Counted from the first letter of the stretch, positions 1 through 7,804 are shown. The stretch: 62,365 nucleotides of DNA from Bacteroidaceae bacterium (GCA_017517605.1 JAFWYQ010000019.1:1-62365), one strand, 5' to 3'. Notes: a model not told the origin generated them from the sequence alone. Numbers and translations are program-made.

Positions 1-165
1 CAAGGGCCACGTCACCTTGTTGGCCGCTACCTCCATTTCGGCCAGTCCCTTCACGTTCACCACACGGTCGCGGTTGGCAAAACCATCCAAACCACCCTTC
101 ACACACTTGCCCATCAGCAGCAATCCTACTGCCAGGATGAGGGCTTCAATCTTCCAACTTTTCAT
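1..165 (-). CDS. SIMPL (DUF541) domain protein, N-terminal part only
   Basis: The gene begins with ATG at 165 and runs off the left edge, so only 55 codons are visible. After a short charged start there is one hydrophobic segment (about residues 7-18, ALILAVGLLLMG) that would act as a signal or anchor. It is followed by RVVNVKGLAEMEV (about residues 34-46), the usual opening strand of SIMPL-domain proteins, whose typical wording is 'vkGlaE.ev.aD'. Family members are periplasmic or membrane-attached and mostly of unknown function. A promoter-like element lies just upstream (202-233). The rest of the domain cannot be checked here. Confidence 0.65.
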   Translation of the reverse strand, partial: MKSWKIEALILAVGLLLMGKCVKGGLDGFANRDRVVNVKGLAEMEVAANKVTWPL

Positions 166-201
166 AAGGCAATACTTTTCGTTAATGATAGTATCGGGTG
201 A

Positions 202-233
202 CAAAAGTACCGATTCTTTTTCTAAAGAACAAA
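202..233 (-). promoter_or_regulatory. Bacteroidetes-type promoter for the SIMPL-domain gene
   Basis: Read on the minus strand, TACTTTTG (complement of 202-209) matches the -7 element TAnnTTTG, and TTTG (complement of 230-233) lies 20 bp further upstream as the -33 element. Transcription would start about 10 bp before 190, giving a short leader before the ATG at 165. Confidence 0.55.
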
Positions 234-410
234 TAAAATCCCCGTTTTCCACCTCATTCCCCTACTCTTTTTAGGAAAGATTGTCTATCTGTAGATGATT
301 GTCTACAGAGTAATGGCATTGTGATAAAGCAAGAAGCCGTACTTCATCCCTCAAGAGGCCGTACTTCAATAGCATAGAAGCCCTACTTCTTGAACCGTTT
401 CACGGAGGTG

Positions 411-490
411 ATACAATCGTCTCACATGGGTGATACAGTCGTCTCACGAATGTGAGACATCCGTATCACCTCCGTGAGACGGTTCAAGAA
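411..490. repeat. Long imperfect palindrome
   Basis: The left arm ttgaaccgtttcacggaggt continues to gatac. The right arm is gtatcacctccgtgagacggttcaa, which pairs over about 25 bp with one mismatch. Between the arms are three further short pieces of the same wording (gtctcac or gtgatac alternations), so several alternative hairpins are possible. No reading frame crosses it. It could be a dispersed palindromic element, but no second copy is in this window. Confidence 0.6.
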
Positions 491-587
491 TCGGTACTTT
501 TGGGTCGTTAAATACGGACTATTAGCTTATTTATCATGTACTTCTATTCCATTGTCATCCATAAAGGGAATGATTTGATTAGGGATA

Positions 588-648
588 AACAAAAAAACTT
601 TCATTGCCAATGAATCATTTTATTCAATTGGCAATGAAAGTTCTTATT
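588..648. terminator. Hairpin terminator downstream of the acyltransferase gene
   Basis: The arms aactttcattgccaat and attggcaatgaaagtt pair over 16 bases around a T-rich loop. On the minus strand the 3' arm is followed by a run of T (complement of aaaaaaa at about 591-597). It lies about 40 bp beyond the stop of the minus-strand acyltransferase gene and fits an intrinsic terminator. Confidence 0.65.
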
Positions 649-685
649 ATCCTTTAACCACCCAATCATGGGGAGGGGATGGGAC

Positions 686-1249
686 TTATCCAATATCCCC
701 TATCGTGAAATTCTGAGGGATTTTGCCCTTGAAATCCTTCATGTAGAGCTTGATTTCGCGCAAATCCTTCTCGATGTCACCCGAGGGTATCAATTCCTTT
801 TCACAAGTGATGAGTTTCTTTTCGTAATCGATGCCGATAACCACAATGGGCACACCGGCCTTCATGGCAATGTGATAGAACCCCTTCTTCCAATTAGGGT
901 TGGCCTTGCGGGTTCCCTCGGGAGTGATGGCCAAATGGAATGTTTCGCTACGGTTGCAAGCATCCACCATCTGATCTACCAACGAATTGCGCCGACCTCG
1001 ATTGACGGGGATTCCTCCTATGGCACGAAACATGGGTCCCAAAGGCCAGAAGAACCACTCTTTCTTCATCATAAACTGAGTCTTTCGCCCAATGGCGGCA
1101 TAGAAGAGCTTACCTATGAAGAGGTCCCAATTGCTGGTGTGAGGGCCACAACAGATGATATATTTAGGATGGTCGGGCACGGTCACCTTCGTTTTCCATC
1201 CTAATACCTTATAATATATAAAGCTGCAAATCTTCTGCTTCACCCCCAT
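686..1249 (-). CDS. PlsC-type 1-acyl-glycerol-3-phosphate acyltransferase family protein
   Basis: This 187-residue protein carries the acyltransferase signatures: HTSNWD at residues 37-42 (the catalytic HX4D), GGIPVNR at 78-84 (phosphate-binding block) and ITPEGTR at 108-114. The family moves an acyl chain from CoA or acyl-ACP onto a lyso-lipid at the inner membrane. The protein is shorter than classical PlsC (about 240 residues) and lacks a clear N-terminal membrane segment, so the acceptor is uncertain. I chose ATG at 1249; the frame also allows TTG at 1255. The gene follows the 88-codon gene within 2 bp, so the two are probably co-translated. Confidence 0.8.
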   Translation of the reverse strand: MGVKQKICSFIYYKVLGWKTKVTVPDHPKYIICCGPHTSNWDLFIGKLFYAAIGRKTQFMMKKEWFFWPLGPMFRAIGGIPVNRGRRNSLVDQMVDACNRSETFHLAITPEGTRKANPNWKKGFYHIAMKAGVPIVVIGIDYEKKLITCEKELIPSGDIEKDLREIKLYMKDFKGKIPQNFTIGDIG

Positions 1250-1251
1250 AA

Positions 1252-1518
1252 TCAATGCAGATTGCCAATTTCGTCAATAATGGCATCTACCTGTGCTTGG
1301 AAGTCGGCACGAAATGCTTTATAGAATCCCTTGACATTGCCCGGCTGGGTGTGGCTGATACGGCTGATGAATTCATCCTGCATATAGAGGACACGAGCCA
1401 TCAGCTCGTCCACCTTCTGACCATCAATCCCCGGTACTACCTTAGAAAGCACTACGCACTCGGCAAAGAGTTCGCCTACAATATAATTCACCTGCTTCTT
1501 CAAAATTCTTCTTTTCAT
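1252..1518 (-). CDS. Small conserved-looking hypothetical protein (88 residues)
   Basis: I do not recognise the family. The protein is basic at its start (MKRRILKKQ) and otherwise looks like an all-helical soluble protein, with no signal peptide, membrane segment or cysteine pair. It ends with TGA at 1252-1254, immediately before the ATG of the acyltransferase, so the two form a tight operon. A promoter-like TACCTTTG sits about 100 bp upstream (1620-1627). It is probably real because of this context and its clean codon usage, but no function can be given. Confidence 0.6.
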   Translation of the reverse strand: MKRRILKKQVNYIVGELFAECVVLSKVVPGIDGQKVDELMARVLYMQDEFISRISHTQPGNVKGFYKAFRADFQAQVDAIIDEIGNLH

Positions 1519-1619
1519 AGCTTATTACATTATTTAAATTATAAACAATGGCACATGGATGACGCTGATTATATACCCTGGCGTTATGCCTTTCCGTCTT
1601 CACGCACCTGAATTGAGAG

Positions 1620-1627
1620 CAAAGGTA
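1620..1627 (-). promoter_or_regulatory. -7 element for the 88-codon gene / acyltransferase pair
   Basis: The minus-strand sequence TACCTTTG is a perfect TAnnTTTG. No good -33 element is seen at the usual distance, so this is a weaker promoter call. It would give a 5' leader of about 90 nt. Confidence 0.4.
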
Positions 1628-1691
1628 GGGATTAATTTTCAATTACGAATTATAAATTAGGAATTATGATGAAAAAAATATCATTTTTCTA

Positions 1692-1720
1692 TTGCATATC
1701 AAAAATAAGTTGTAATTTTG
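1692..1720 (+). promoter_or_regulatory. Promoter of the aromatic amino acid operon and its leader peptide
   Basis: TAATTTTG at 1713-1720 matches the -7 element TAnnTTTG, with TTG at 1692-1694 placed 18 bp upstream. Transcription would begin near 1727, about 22 nt before the leader peptide ATG at 1749, as an attenuator requires. Confidence 0.65.
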
Positions 1721-1748
1721 CATCGGATTAAACCAAAAGATTGAAAAT

Positions 1749-1841
1749 ATGAAAGCGTTACAGGCATTTTTTTACTTCTTTTTTTACTTTTACTTTAGCA
1801 ATGAAGTGAAGCGGGAGGTTGTGTATATGCCTTACAGATGA
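1749..1841 (+). CDS. Phe/Tyr leader peptide of the aromatic operon attenuator
   Basis: A 30-codon frame starts with ATG at 1749 and stops with TGA at 1839-1841. Codons 7-16 (1767-1796) read FFYFFFYFYF: seven Phe and three Tyr codons in an unbroken run. The frame lies between a good promoter and the gene for prephenate dehydratase, the committed step to Phe. By analogy with the known pheA and pheST leader peptides of enterobacteria, it should act as a sensor: scarce charged tRNA-Phe or tRNA-Tyr stalls the ribosome on this run. The peptide itself probably has no other role. The overlap of its 3' end with the antiterminator arm (1810-1828) supports coupling. Confidence 0.85.
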   Translation: MKALQAFFYFFFYFYFSNEVKREVVYMPYR

Positions 1842-1874
1842 ATAGAATTGAACAATTTGATATGACATCCCGCT
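1810..1874 (+). promoter_or_regulatory. Antiterminator hairpin of the Phe/Tyr attenuator
   Basis: agcggga at 1810-1816 pairs with tcccgct at 1868-1874. The stem can be extended through tgt/aca and tatat/atatg (1824-1828 with 1860-1864). The 3' arm is shared with the terminator stem, so the two folds exclude each other. The 5' arm begins 14 nt after the last codon of the Phe/Tyr run and would be free when a ribosome stalls there. It would be largely covered by a ribosome reaching the stop codon at 1839-1841. Confidence 0.75.
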
Positions 1875-1904
1875 TTTCCGATAAGGATTTGCGGGATTTT
1901 TATT
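1867..1904 (+). terminator. Intrinsic terminator of the Phe/Tyr attenuator
   Basis: atcccgc (1867-1873) pairs with gcgggat (1891-1897) and is followed by the U-rich tract ttttatt. It ends only 14 nt before the ATG of the dehydratase gene, so it can only serve to abort transcription before the operon. Confidence 0.8.
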
Positions 1905-1917
1905 ACGAAAAAGAAAC

Positions 1918-2760
1918 ATGAAAAAGATAGCCATACAGGGCATGATAGGGTCGTTTCACGACATTGCCGCCCACCAATACTTCGGCGAAGAGGAGATTGA
2001 ACTGATTTGTTGCAACACGTTTGAAGAGGTGTTCGAGGAAATCCGCAAGGATAGCAATGTGATTGGAATGACGGCCATAGAGAACACCATTGCAGGAAGC
2101 CTGTTGCACAACTACGAGCTGCTACGCGATAGCGGAACCACCATCGTGGGTGAACACAAACTCCGCATCAGCCATAGCCTGCTCTGTCTGCCCGGCGAGA
2201 GTTGGGATGACTTGGTGGAAGTGAACTCGCATCCCGTAGCATTGGCACAATGCCGCGAATTTCTGCAAAAACATCCACAACTGAAGATTGTGGAAACAGA
2301 CGATACCGCCGGAAGTGCCAAGAACATCAGCGAGAAACAACTGAAAGGCCATGCGGCCATCTGCTCAAAATTTGCCGCTCCCCTTTACAATATGGAAGTG
2401 TTGGAGGAAGGCATTGAGACGAACAAGCACAACTTCACCCGCTTTCTGGTTGTGGCCGATCCCTGGAAGGCTGACGAACTGCGTGAACGTTCGAAGGTGA
2501 ACAAGGCAAATATTGTATTCTCTCTGCCACACAACGAAGGAAGCCTGTCCCAAGTGCTCTCTATCTTCTCGTTCTACAAAATCAACCTGACCAAGATACA
2601 GTCACTGCCCATTATCGGACGCGAATGGGAATACCTGTTCTACGTAGATGTCATTTTCGACGATTACCTACGCTTCAGACAATCCATTGACGCCGTATCA
2701 CCCTTGACAAAAGAACTTAAAATATTAGGAGAATATGCAGAAGGAAAATCAAGCATTTAA
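1918..2760 (+). CDS. pheA: Prephenate dehydratase with ACT regulatory domain
   Basis: This enzyme converts prephenate to phenylpyruvate, the committed step to phenylalanine. The 280-residue protein is a stand-alone dehydratase with no chorismate mutase part. The catalytic domain spans about 1-185, with ENTIAGS at 55-61 and the hallmark TRF at 174-176. An ACT domain follows (about 197-270), with GSLSQVLSIF and QSLP at 228-231, where Phe-sensing family members usually have ESRP. Feedback inhibition by Phe is likely, but the Glu-to-Gln change at the ligand motif is worth noting. The gene is first in the operon behind the attenuator, and its last 26 bases overlap the next gene. Confidence 0.93.
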   Translation: MKKIAIQGMIGSFHDIAAHQYFGEEEIELICCNTFEEVFEEIRKDSNVIGMTAIENTIAGSLLHNYELLRDSGTTIVGEHKLRISHSLLCLPGESWDDLVEVNSHPVALAQCREFLQKHPQLKIVETDDTAGSAKNISEKQLKGHAAICSKFAAPLYNMEVLEEGIETNKHNFTRFLVVADPWKADELRERSKVNKANIVFSLPHNEGSLSQVLSIFSFYKINLTKIQSLPIIGREWEYLFYVDVIFDDYLRFRQSIDAVSPLTKELKILGEYAEGKSSI

Positions 2761-3922
2761 GATACAACCCGCCGAACGCCTGCAAAGTGTAAGCGAATAC
2801 TACTTCAGCCGTAAACTGAAAGAGGTGGCCCAAATGAATGCCGAAGGCAAAGATGTAATCAGTTTGGGAATCGGAAGCCCCGACATGCCTCCTTCTGAGG
2901 AGACCATCAATGTACTTTGCGAACAAGCCAAACGTGCCGATGTACACGGATACCAGCCAACTGTGGGTATCCCCGAACTTCGCAAGGCAATGGCTGATTG
3001 GTACAAACGATGGTACAATGTAGAGTTGGATGCTGCTACTGAAATACAACCCCTCATTGGTTCGAAGGAAGGTATCCTGCATGTGACGTTAGCTTTCGTC
3101 AACCCGGGCGACCAAGTGTTGGTACCCAACCCCGGCTATCCCACCTACACCTCTTTGAACAAGATACTGGGAAGCGAAATAGTAAACTACAACCTTAGGG
3201 AAGACAAGGGATGGCAACCCGACTTTGAAGAACTGGAGAATATGGACTTGAGCCGCGTGAAAATAATGTGGACCAACTATCCCAACATGCCGACAGGAGC
3301 CAATGCAACGATGGAATTGTATGAAAAGCTGGTGGCCTTTGCCCGCCGACACAACATTGTCATCGTAAACGACAATCCATATAGCCTCATTCTGAACAAG
3401 AAGCCATTGAGTATACTGAATGTCCCTGGCGCCAAAGAGTGTTGCATAGAATTCAACAGCATGAGCAAAAGCCACAATATGCCCGGATGGCGTGTAGGCT
3501 TGTTGGCCACCAATGCCCAATTTGTACAATGGATTCTGAAGATAAAGAGCAATATCGACTCCGGCACATTCCGCCCCATGCAACTGGCAGCAGCTCAAGC
3601 CTATAGCAACAGCACTGCATGGCACGAAGAGGCAAACATCAACGTATATAGCCGACGCCGACAATTGGCAGAGGAAATCATGCGCACCTTAGGATGTACT
3701 TTCGACACTAATCAAGTAGGCATGTTCTTATGGGGACGCATCCCCGACTCGTACAACGATGTAGAGGAACTGACCGAACGAGTATTGCACGAAGCACGTG
3801 TATTCATCACTCCCGGATTCATCTTTGGAAGCAACGGTAAACGCTACATCCGCATTTCGCTCTGCGCCAAAGAAGAAAAGCTGGCAGAAGCGTTGAAGAG
3901 AATTAGAGAATTAGAGAATTAA
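2735..3922 (+). CDS. Class I/II PLP-dependent aminotransferase of the aromatic operon
   Basis: This 395-residue fold-type I aminotransferase has the PLP-binding Lys245 in SMSKS, the ring-stacking and cofactor segment NYPNMPTG (181-188) and Asp213 in VNDNPYS. Its position between the dehydratase and DAHP synthase genes argues that it transaminates phenylpyruvate and/or 4-hydroxyphenylpyruvate as the last step to Phe and Tyr. Automated annotation may name such proteins LL-diaminopimelate or aspartate aminotransferase, because the subfamily is broad. The start codon lies inside the preceding gene (26-base overlap), which suggests translational coupling. Confidence 0.88.
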   Translation: MQKENQAFKIQPAERLQSVSEYYFSRKLKEVAQMNAEGKDVISLGIGSPDMPPSEETINVLCEQAKRADVHGYQPTVGIPELRKAMADWYKRWYNVELDAATEIQPLIGSKEGILHVTLAFVNPGDQVLVPNPGYPTYTSLNKILGSEIVNYNLREDKGWQPDFEELENMDLSRVKIMWTNYPNMPTGANATMELYEKLVAFARRHNIVIVNDNPYSLILNKKPLSILNVPGAKECCIEFNSMSKSHNMPGWRVGLLATNAQFVQWILKIKSNIDSGTFRPMQLAAAQAYSNSTAWHEEANINVYSRRRQLAEEIMRTLGCTFDTNQVGMFLWGRIPDSYNDVEELTERVLHEARVFITPGFIFGSNGKRYIRISLCAKEEKLAEALKRIRELEN

Positions 3923-3949
3923 AAATTAAGAATTAAATACTATTATATC

Positions 3950-5017
3950 ATGGAGTTAGAATTAAAACCCTTAGCATTACCCGGTGTTCCAATGGAACGA
4001 CCGATAGTTATAGCAGGCCCCTGTAGTGCCGAAACAGAGGAACAAGTAATAAACACCGCACGCTCATTAGCCGACAGAGGCACTAAAATATTCCGCGCAG
4101 GTATATGGAAACCACGTACCAAACCCGGAGGTTTCGAAGGTATTGGCGTAGATGGTCTCCCTTGGATGAAACAGGTAAAAGAAGAGACCGGTATGCTGGT
4201 AGCCACAGAAGTGGCAACCGCCAAACATGTATACGAATGCTTGAAAGCCGGCATCGACATCCTATGGATTGGAGCACGCACAACCGCCAACCCTTTTGCC
4301 GTACAGGAGATTGCAGATGCGTTGAAGGGAGTTGACATTCCTGTGTTGATAAAAAATCCCGTGAATCCCGATTTGGAATTGTGGATTGGAGCATTAGAAC
4401 GCATCAATGGTGCCGGACTTAAACGATTGGCCGCCATCCATCGCGGATTTTCATCCTACGACAAGAAAATCTATCGCAACTTGCCACAATGGCACATCCC
4501 CATTGAATTGCGCCGACGTATACCTGAATTACCCATCTTCTGCGACCCCAGCCATATTGGTGGGAAACGCGAATTGGTAGCACCGCTTTGCCAACAAGCT
4601 ATGGATTTAGGGTTTGACGGACTTATTATTGAAAGCCATTGCAATCCCGATCAGGCTTGGAGCGATGCTTCGCAACAGGTAACACCTGATGTACTGAACT
4701 ATATACTCGACTTGCTGGTTATCCGCGAAGGAAAGCAAAGTACTGAGAATTTGAGCGAGCTACGTCATCAGATTGACGAATGCGATAACCAAATCATTGA
4801 AGTGCTTGCCAAACGTATGCGGGTGTGTCGCGAAATAGGTACATTCAAGAAAGAACACGATATGACCATTCTACAAACCGTACGCTACAACGAGATACTT
4901 GACAAACGAGGAGCACAAGGTGCCCTTTGCGGTATGGGCTCTGAATTCATAAAAAAAGTGTTCGAGGCAATCCATGAGGAAAGTGTACGCCAACAGATGG
5001 AAATAATAAACAAGTAA
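3950..5017 (+). CDS. Bifunctional 3-deoxy-7-phosphoheptulonate synthase / chorismate mutase
   Basis: The 355-residue fusion combines the first step of the shikimate pathway with the branch to prephenate. Residues 1-260 are a class I-beta (KDO8PS-like) DAHP synthase: IAGPCSAET at 21-29, RAGIWKPRTKP at 49-59, and metal and substrate residues in CDPSHIGG (198-205) and ESHCNPD. Residues about 266-350 form an AroQ-type chorismate mutase helix bundle, LRHQIDECDNQIIEVLAKR at 271-289. Fusing the two allows feedback by prephenate, as known for homologues. It is the third gene of the operon, 27 bp after the aminotransferase. A palindromic element follows it. Confidence 0.93.
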   Translation: MELELKPLALPGVPMERPIVIAGPCSAETEEQVINTARSLADRGTKIFRAGIWKPRTKPGGFEGIGVDGLPWMKQVKEETGMLVATEVATAKHVYECLKAGIDILWIGARTTANPFAVQEIADALKGVDIPVLIKNPVNPDLELWIGALERINGAGLKRLAAIHRGFSSYDKKIYRNLPQWHIPIELRRRIPELPIFCDPSHIGGKRELVAPLCQQAMDLGFDGLIIESHCNPDQAWSDASQQVTPDVLNYILDLLVIREGKQSTENLSELRHQIDECDNQIIEVLAKRMRVCREIGTFKKEHDMTILQTVRYNEILDKRGAQGALCGMGSEFIKKVFEAIHEESVRQQMEIINK

Positions 5018-5020
5018 AAA

Positions 5021-5090
5021 GTTACGAGCTACGAGTGACGAGTGAAAAGCTTTAGTGCCGCATGATACTTGTAGCTCGTAGCTTGTATCT
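5021..5090. repeat. Dispersed palindrome, family A, copy 1
   Basis: The element lies between the DAHP synthase and prephenate dehydrogenase genes. The left arm reads gttacgagctacgagtgacg, the loop contains ccgcatga, and the right arm reads acttgtagctcgtagcttgt. Three more copies with the same wording are at 46687-46752, 46849-46906 and 57331-57410. Its place inside an operon means it is unlikely to be a simple terminator. Confidence 0.75.
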
Positions 5091-5105
5091 AACAAACTAA
5101 CAAAT

Positions 5106-5879
5106 ATGAAAATACTTATTTTAGGAGCAGGCAAGATGGGTTCTTTCTTTACGGACGTACTCAGTTTTCAACACGAAACGGCGGTGTATGATGTCGATCC
5201 ACAACGATTGCGTTTCGTATACCACACTTACCGCTTCACTACATTGGAAGAGATAAAGGAATTCAAACCCGAACTGGTCATCAATGCCGCTACGGTGAAA
5301 TATACCCAAGAGGCATTCCGACAAGTAATGCCTGTATTACCCAAAGAATGTATTTTAAGTGATATTGCTTCTGTAAAGACAGGACTGAAAGAATTCTATG
5401 AGTCGACCGGCTTCCGCTATGTTTCGACTCACCCGATGTTTGGTCCCACATTCGCCAACTTAGACAATCTGAGCCGCGAGAACGCCATCATCATCAACGA
5501 AGGGGACTATATGGGTCGTATCTTCTTCAAGGATTTGTACAGTTCACTGAAACTGAACATCTTTGAATACACGTTCGACGAACACGACGAGACGGTGGCT
5601 TACTCTTTGTCCATTCCGTTTGTTTCAACGTTTGTATTCACGGCCGTAATGAAACACCAAGATGCACCGGGTACGACATTCAAGCGCCACATGGACATTG
5701 CTCGTGGGCTTTTGAACGAAGATGACTATCTGTTGCAAGAAATCCTGTTCAACCCCCGTACACCCGGGCAAGTAGAAGGTATCCGACGCGAATTGAAAGA
5801 ATTGCTGGAAATCATTTCGAACAAAGATGCAGAAGGAATGAAAAGGTATTTGACCAAAATCCGAGAGAAAATCAAATAA
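5106..5879 (+). CDS. tyrA: Prephenate dehydrogenase
   Basis: This enzyme oxidises and decarboxylates prephenate to 4-hydroxyphenylpyruvate, the committed step to tyrosine. The 257-residue protein opens with a Rossmann NAD(P) loop, GAGKMG at 7-12. The family's substrate-site motif THPMFGP lies at about 111-117. No ACT domain is present, so feedback by Tyr at the protein level is not evident; control may come from the operon attenuator. The gene is last of the aromatic set, separated from the DAHP synthase gene by the family A palindrome. Confidence 0.9.
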   Translation: MKILILGAGKMGSFFTDVLSFQHETAVYDVDPQRLRFVYHTYRFTTLEEIKEFKPELVINAATVKYTQEAFRQVMPVLPKECILSDIASVKTGLKEFYESTGFRYVSTHPMFGPTFANLDNLSRENAIIINEGDYMGRIFFKDLYSSLKLNIFEYTFDEHDETVAYSLSIPFVSTFVFTAVMKHQDAPGTTFKRHMDIARGLLNEDDYLLQEILFNPRTPGQVEGIRRELKELLEIISNKDAEGMKRYLTKIREKIK

Positions 5880-5901
5880 ACAAACAACCAATAATACTAT
5901 T

Positions 5902-6885
5902 ATGAAAAAGACAATTTCAATTCTATGGCTAATATGGGCAGGAATCTGTACGGCACAAGCGGCAAAGAGTTATGACAACGCAGACACCATTGTGGTGGCT
6001 CAAGATGGAAGTGGTGAATTCCAAACTATCAGTGAAGCGGTAGAGGTGTGCCGCGCTTTTATGGAATACCACAAGGTAATCTATATTAAAAAAGGTGTGT
6101 ATTGCGAAAAGGTGGTAATCCCCTCGTGGTTAACCAACATCGAGTTGTGTGGTGAGGATGCAGAAACTACTATCTTGACACACAACGACCATGCCAATAT
6201 GGTGTATCCAAATACAACGCTGAAAATAGGAACCTTCCGCACTTATACGCTTAAGATAGAAGGTAGCAACATCACAATCAAAAACCTAACTGTCGAAAAC
6301 AATGCACCACGACGCGGACAGGCCGTAGCACTACATACAGAAGGGGATTGCATCAAACTGATAAATTGCAGATTGTTAGGCCATCAGGACACTGTATATA
6401 CAGGTGTAGGAAATACACGTGTCGTATTCAACGGATGATACATCGAAGGCACTACGGATTTCATCTTCGGCCCTTCAACTGCTTGGTTTGAGAAGTGCCA
6501 TATACACAGCAAATCAAACAGTTACATTACGGCTGCATCCACGCCAAAAGGAATTAAATGGGGTTATGTTTTCAACCAATGCAAACTTACGGCAGACGAA
6601 GGAGTGAACAAGGTTTATTTAGGACGACCATGGAGACCCTATGCCTATACCCTATTCATGAATTGCGAATTGGGTAGCCACATTGTGCCCGCAGGATGGC
6701 AGGCATGGAGCAACAAGGAGGACTTGAAAACCACAACATATTTGGAATACAAGAACTATGGATCTGGTGCAAACACAGACAAACGCATCAGTTGGAGCCG
6801 ACAACTCACCGACCAAGAGGCAAAGGAAATAACTCTCGAAGAGGTAATGCACTTGCAGGAATCCGAATGGGATGTAGTACTGTAA
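5902..6885 (+). pseudogene. Pectin methylesterase (CE8) interrupted by one in-frame TGA
   Basis: The reading frame is intact from ATG 5902 to TAA/TGA at 6885 except for TGA at 6436-6438 (codon 179). Around it the protein reads VFNG-stop-YIEGTTDFIFG; related enzymes usually have Cys there, one base from TGA. Residues 1-20 are a signal peptide ending in AQA. Catalytic features are all kept: GHQDT at 160-164, DFIFG starting at Asp186, LGRPWRP with Arg242 and Trp244. The enzyme would remove methyl groups from pectin outside the cytoplasm. As sequenced it is truncated to 178 residues without the catalytic Asp pair. It could be a recent pseudogene or a sequencing error. It starts 22 bp after tyrA. 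Confidence 0.85.
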
Positions 6886-6908
6886 TGCATTATTCTTCAT
6901 GTTTTTTA

Positions 6909-6938
6909 TTGCCAAATCAAAATAAATGCCTAAATTTG
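6909..6938 (+). promoter_or_regulatory. Promoter for pyrH
   Basis: TTG at 6909-6911 and TAAATTTG at 6931-6938 with a 19 bp gap match the Bacteroidetes consensus. Transcription should start near 6945, about 16 nt before the ATG. Confidence 0.65.
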
Positions 6939-6960
6939 CGACCTAAAGACATTTATAACT

Positions 6961-7671
6961 ATGGCAAAATTCAAAAGAATACTCCTGAAATTGAGCGGAG
7001 AAAGCTTGATGGGAGAACAGAAATACGGTATCGACGAAAAGCGCTTGGGTGAATATGCCCAGCAAATCAAGGAAATCCACGACATGGGCGTGCAGATTGG
7101 CATTGTCATTGGTGGTGGAAACATTTTCCGAGGATTAAGCGGTGCCAACAAAGGTTTCGACCGTGTAAAAGGCGACCAAATGGGCATGTTGGCCACAGTC
7201 ATCAACAGTTTAGGCCTCAGTTCAGCATTAGGTGCCATTGGTGTGAAAGCCCGTGTATTGACCGCCGTCCGCATGGAGCCAATCGGCGAGTTCTACAGCA
7301 AATGGAAAGCTATCGAAGCCATGGAGCAAGGCGAAGTTGTCATCATGTCCGCCGGCACAGGAAACCCCTTCTTCACCACCGATACAGGCTCATCCCTGCG
7401 CGGTATCGAAATTGAAGCCGAAGTGATGCTGAAAGGTACACGTGTTGATGGAATCTATACTGCCGATCCAGAGAAGGATCCTACGGCAACCAAGTTTACC
7501 GACATCACCTATGACGAGGTGTTGGCACGCAATCTTCGCGTGATGGACCTCACTGCAACATGCATGTGCAAGGAAAACAACCTGCCCATCTATGTCTTCA
7601 ACATGGACATTGTGGGCAACCTAAAAAAAGTGATGGAAGGAGAAGAAATCGGGACATTGGTGCACAACTGA
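6961..7671 (+). CDS. pyrH: UMP kinase
   Basis: This cytoplasmic enzyme phosphorylates UMP to UDP with ATP in pyrimidine nucleotide synthesis. The 236-residue protein has the amino acid kinase fold signatures: KLSGESLMG near the start, GGGNIFRG at about 49-56, and GTGNPFFTTDT at about 136-146. Length and order match bacterial PyrH. In many bacteria pyrH is followed by frr, as here, although a tandem repeat lies between them. The enzyme is normally hexameric and inhibited by UTP. Confidence 0.95.
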   Translation: MAKFKRILLKLSGESLMGEQKYGIDEKRLGEYAQQIKEIHDMGVQIGIVIGGGNIFRGLSGANKGFDRVKGDQMGMLATVINSLGLSSALGAIGVKARVLTAVRMEPIGEFYSKWKAIEAMEQGEVVIMSAGTGNPFFTTDTGSSLRGIEIEAEVMLKGTRVDGIYTADPEKDPTATKFTDITYDEVLARNLRVMDLTATCMCKENNLPIYVFNMDIVGNLKKVMEGEEIGTLVHN

Positions 7672-7683
7672 TTCTTCTGAACT

Positions 7684-7757
7684 GTTAACACGGTTCACGA
7701 ACAGAGTTAACACGGTTCACGAACGGAGTTAATACGGTTCACGAACGGAATTAACAC
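7684..7757 (+). repeat. Tandem repeat, three 22-bp units plus a partial fourth
   Basis: Units start at 7684, 7706 and 7728 with the wording gttaacacggttcacgaacg and a two- or three-base tail. A partial fourth unit (attaacac) begins at 7750. Each unit contains two small palindromes, gttaac and gttcacgaac. It lies 13 bp after the pyrH stop and 48 bp before frr. It has no reading frame and no T tract. Confidence 0.8.
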
Positions 7758-7804
7758 ATCATCATTATCAATAAAAGTAGAAATAAACTCAAAACAAGAA
7801 ATAT

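Larger units (their letters stand above)
166..685. other. Gene-free gap with promoter and palindromes
   Basis: There is no credible gene in these 520 bases. The gap holds the promoter at 202-233, short repeats of 'agccgtacttc' or 'agccctacttc' (about 331-395), a long palindrome (411-490) and a hairpin terminator (588-648). The start of a reading frame at 668 is only the opposite-strand shadow of the acyltransferase. Confidence 0.7.

Noticed and set aside
668-1204. 178-codon plus-strand open frame
   Set aside because: It is the exact shadow of the acyltransferase gene, which has recognisable motifs.
6436-6438. Selenocysteine (UGA recoding) in the pectin methylesterase, since Cys is usual there
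   Set aside because: No SECIS-like hairpin was evident just after the TGA, the family does not use Sec, and a second gene in the window is broken by a TAA, so simple nonsense change is likelier.
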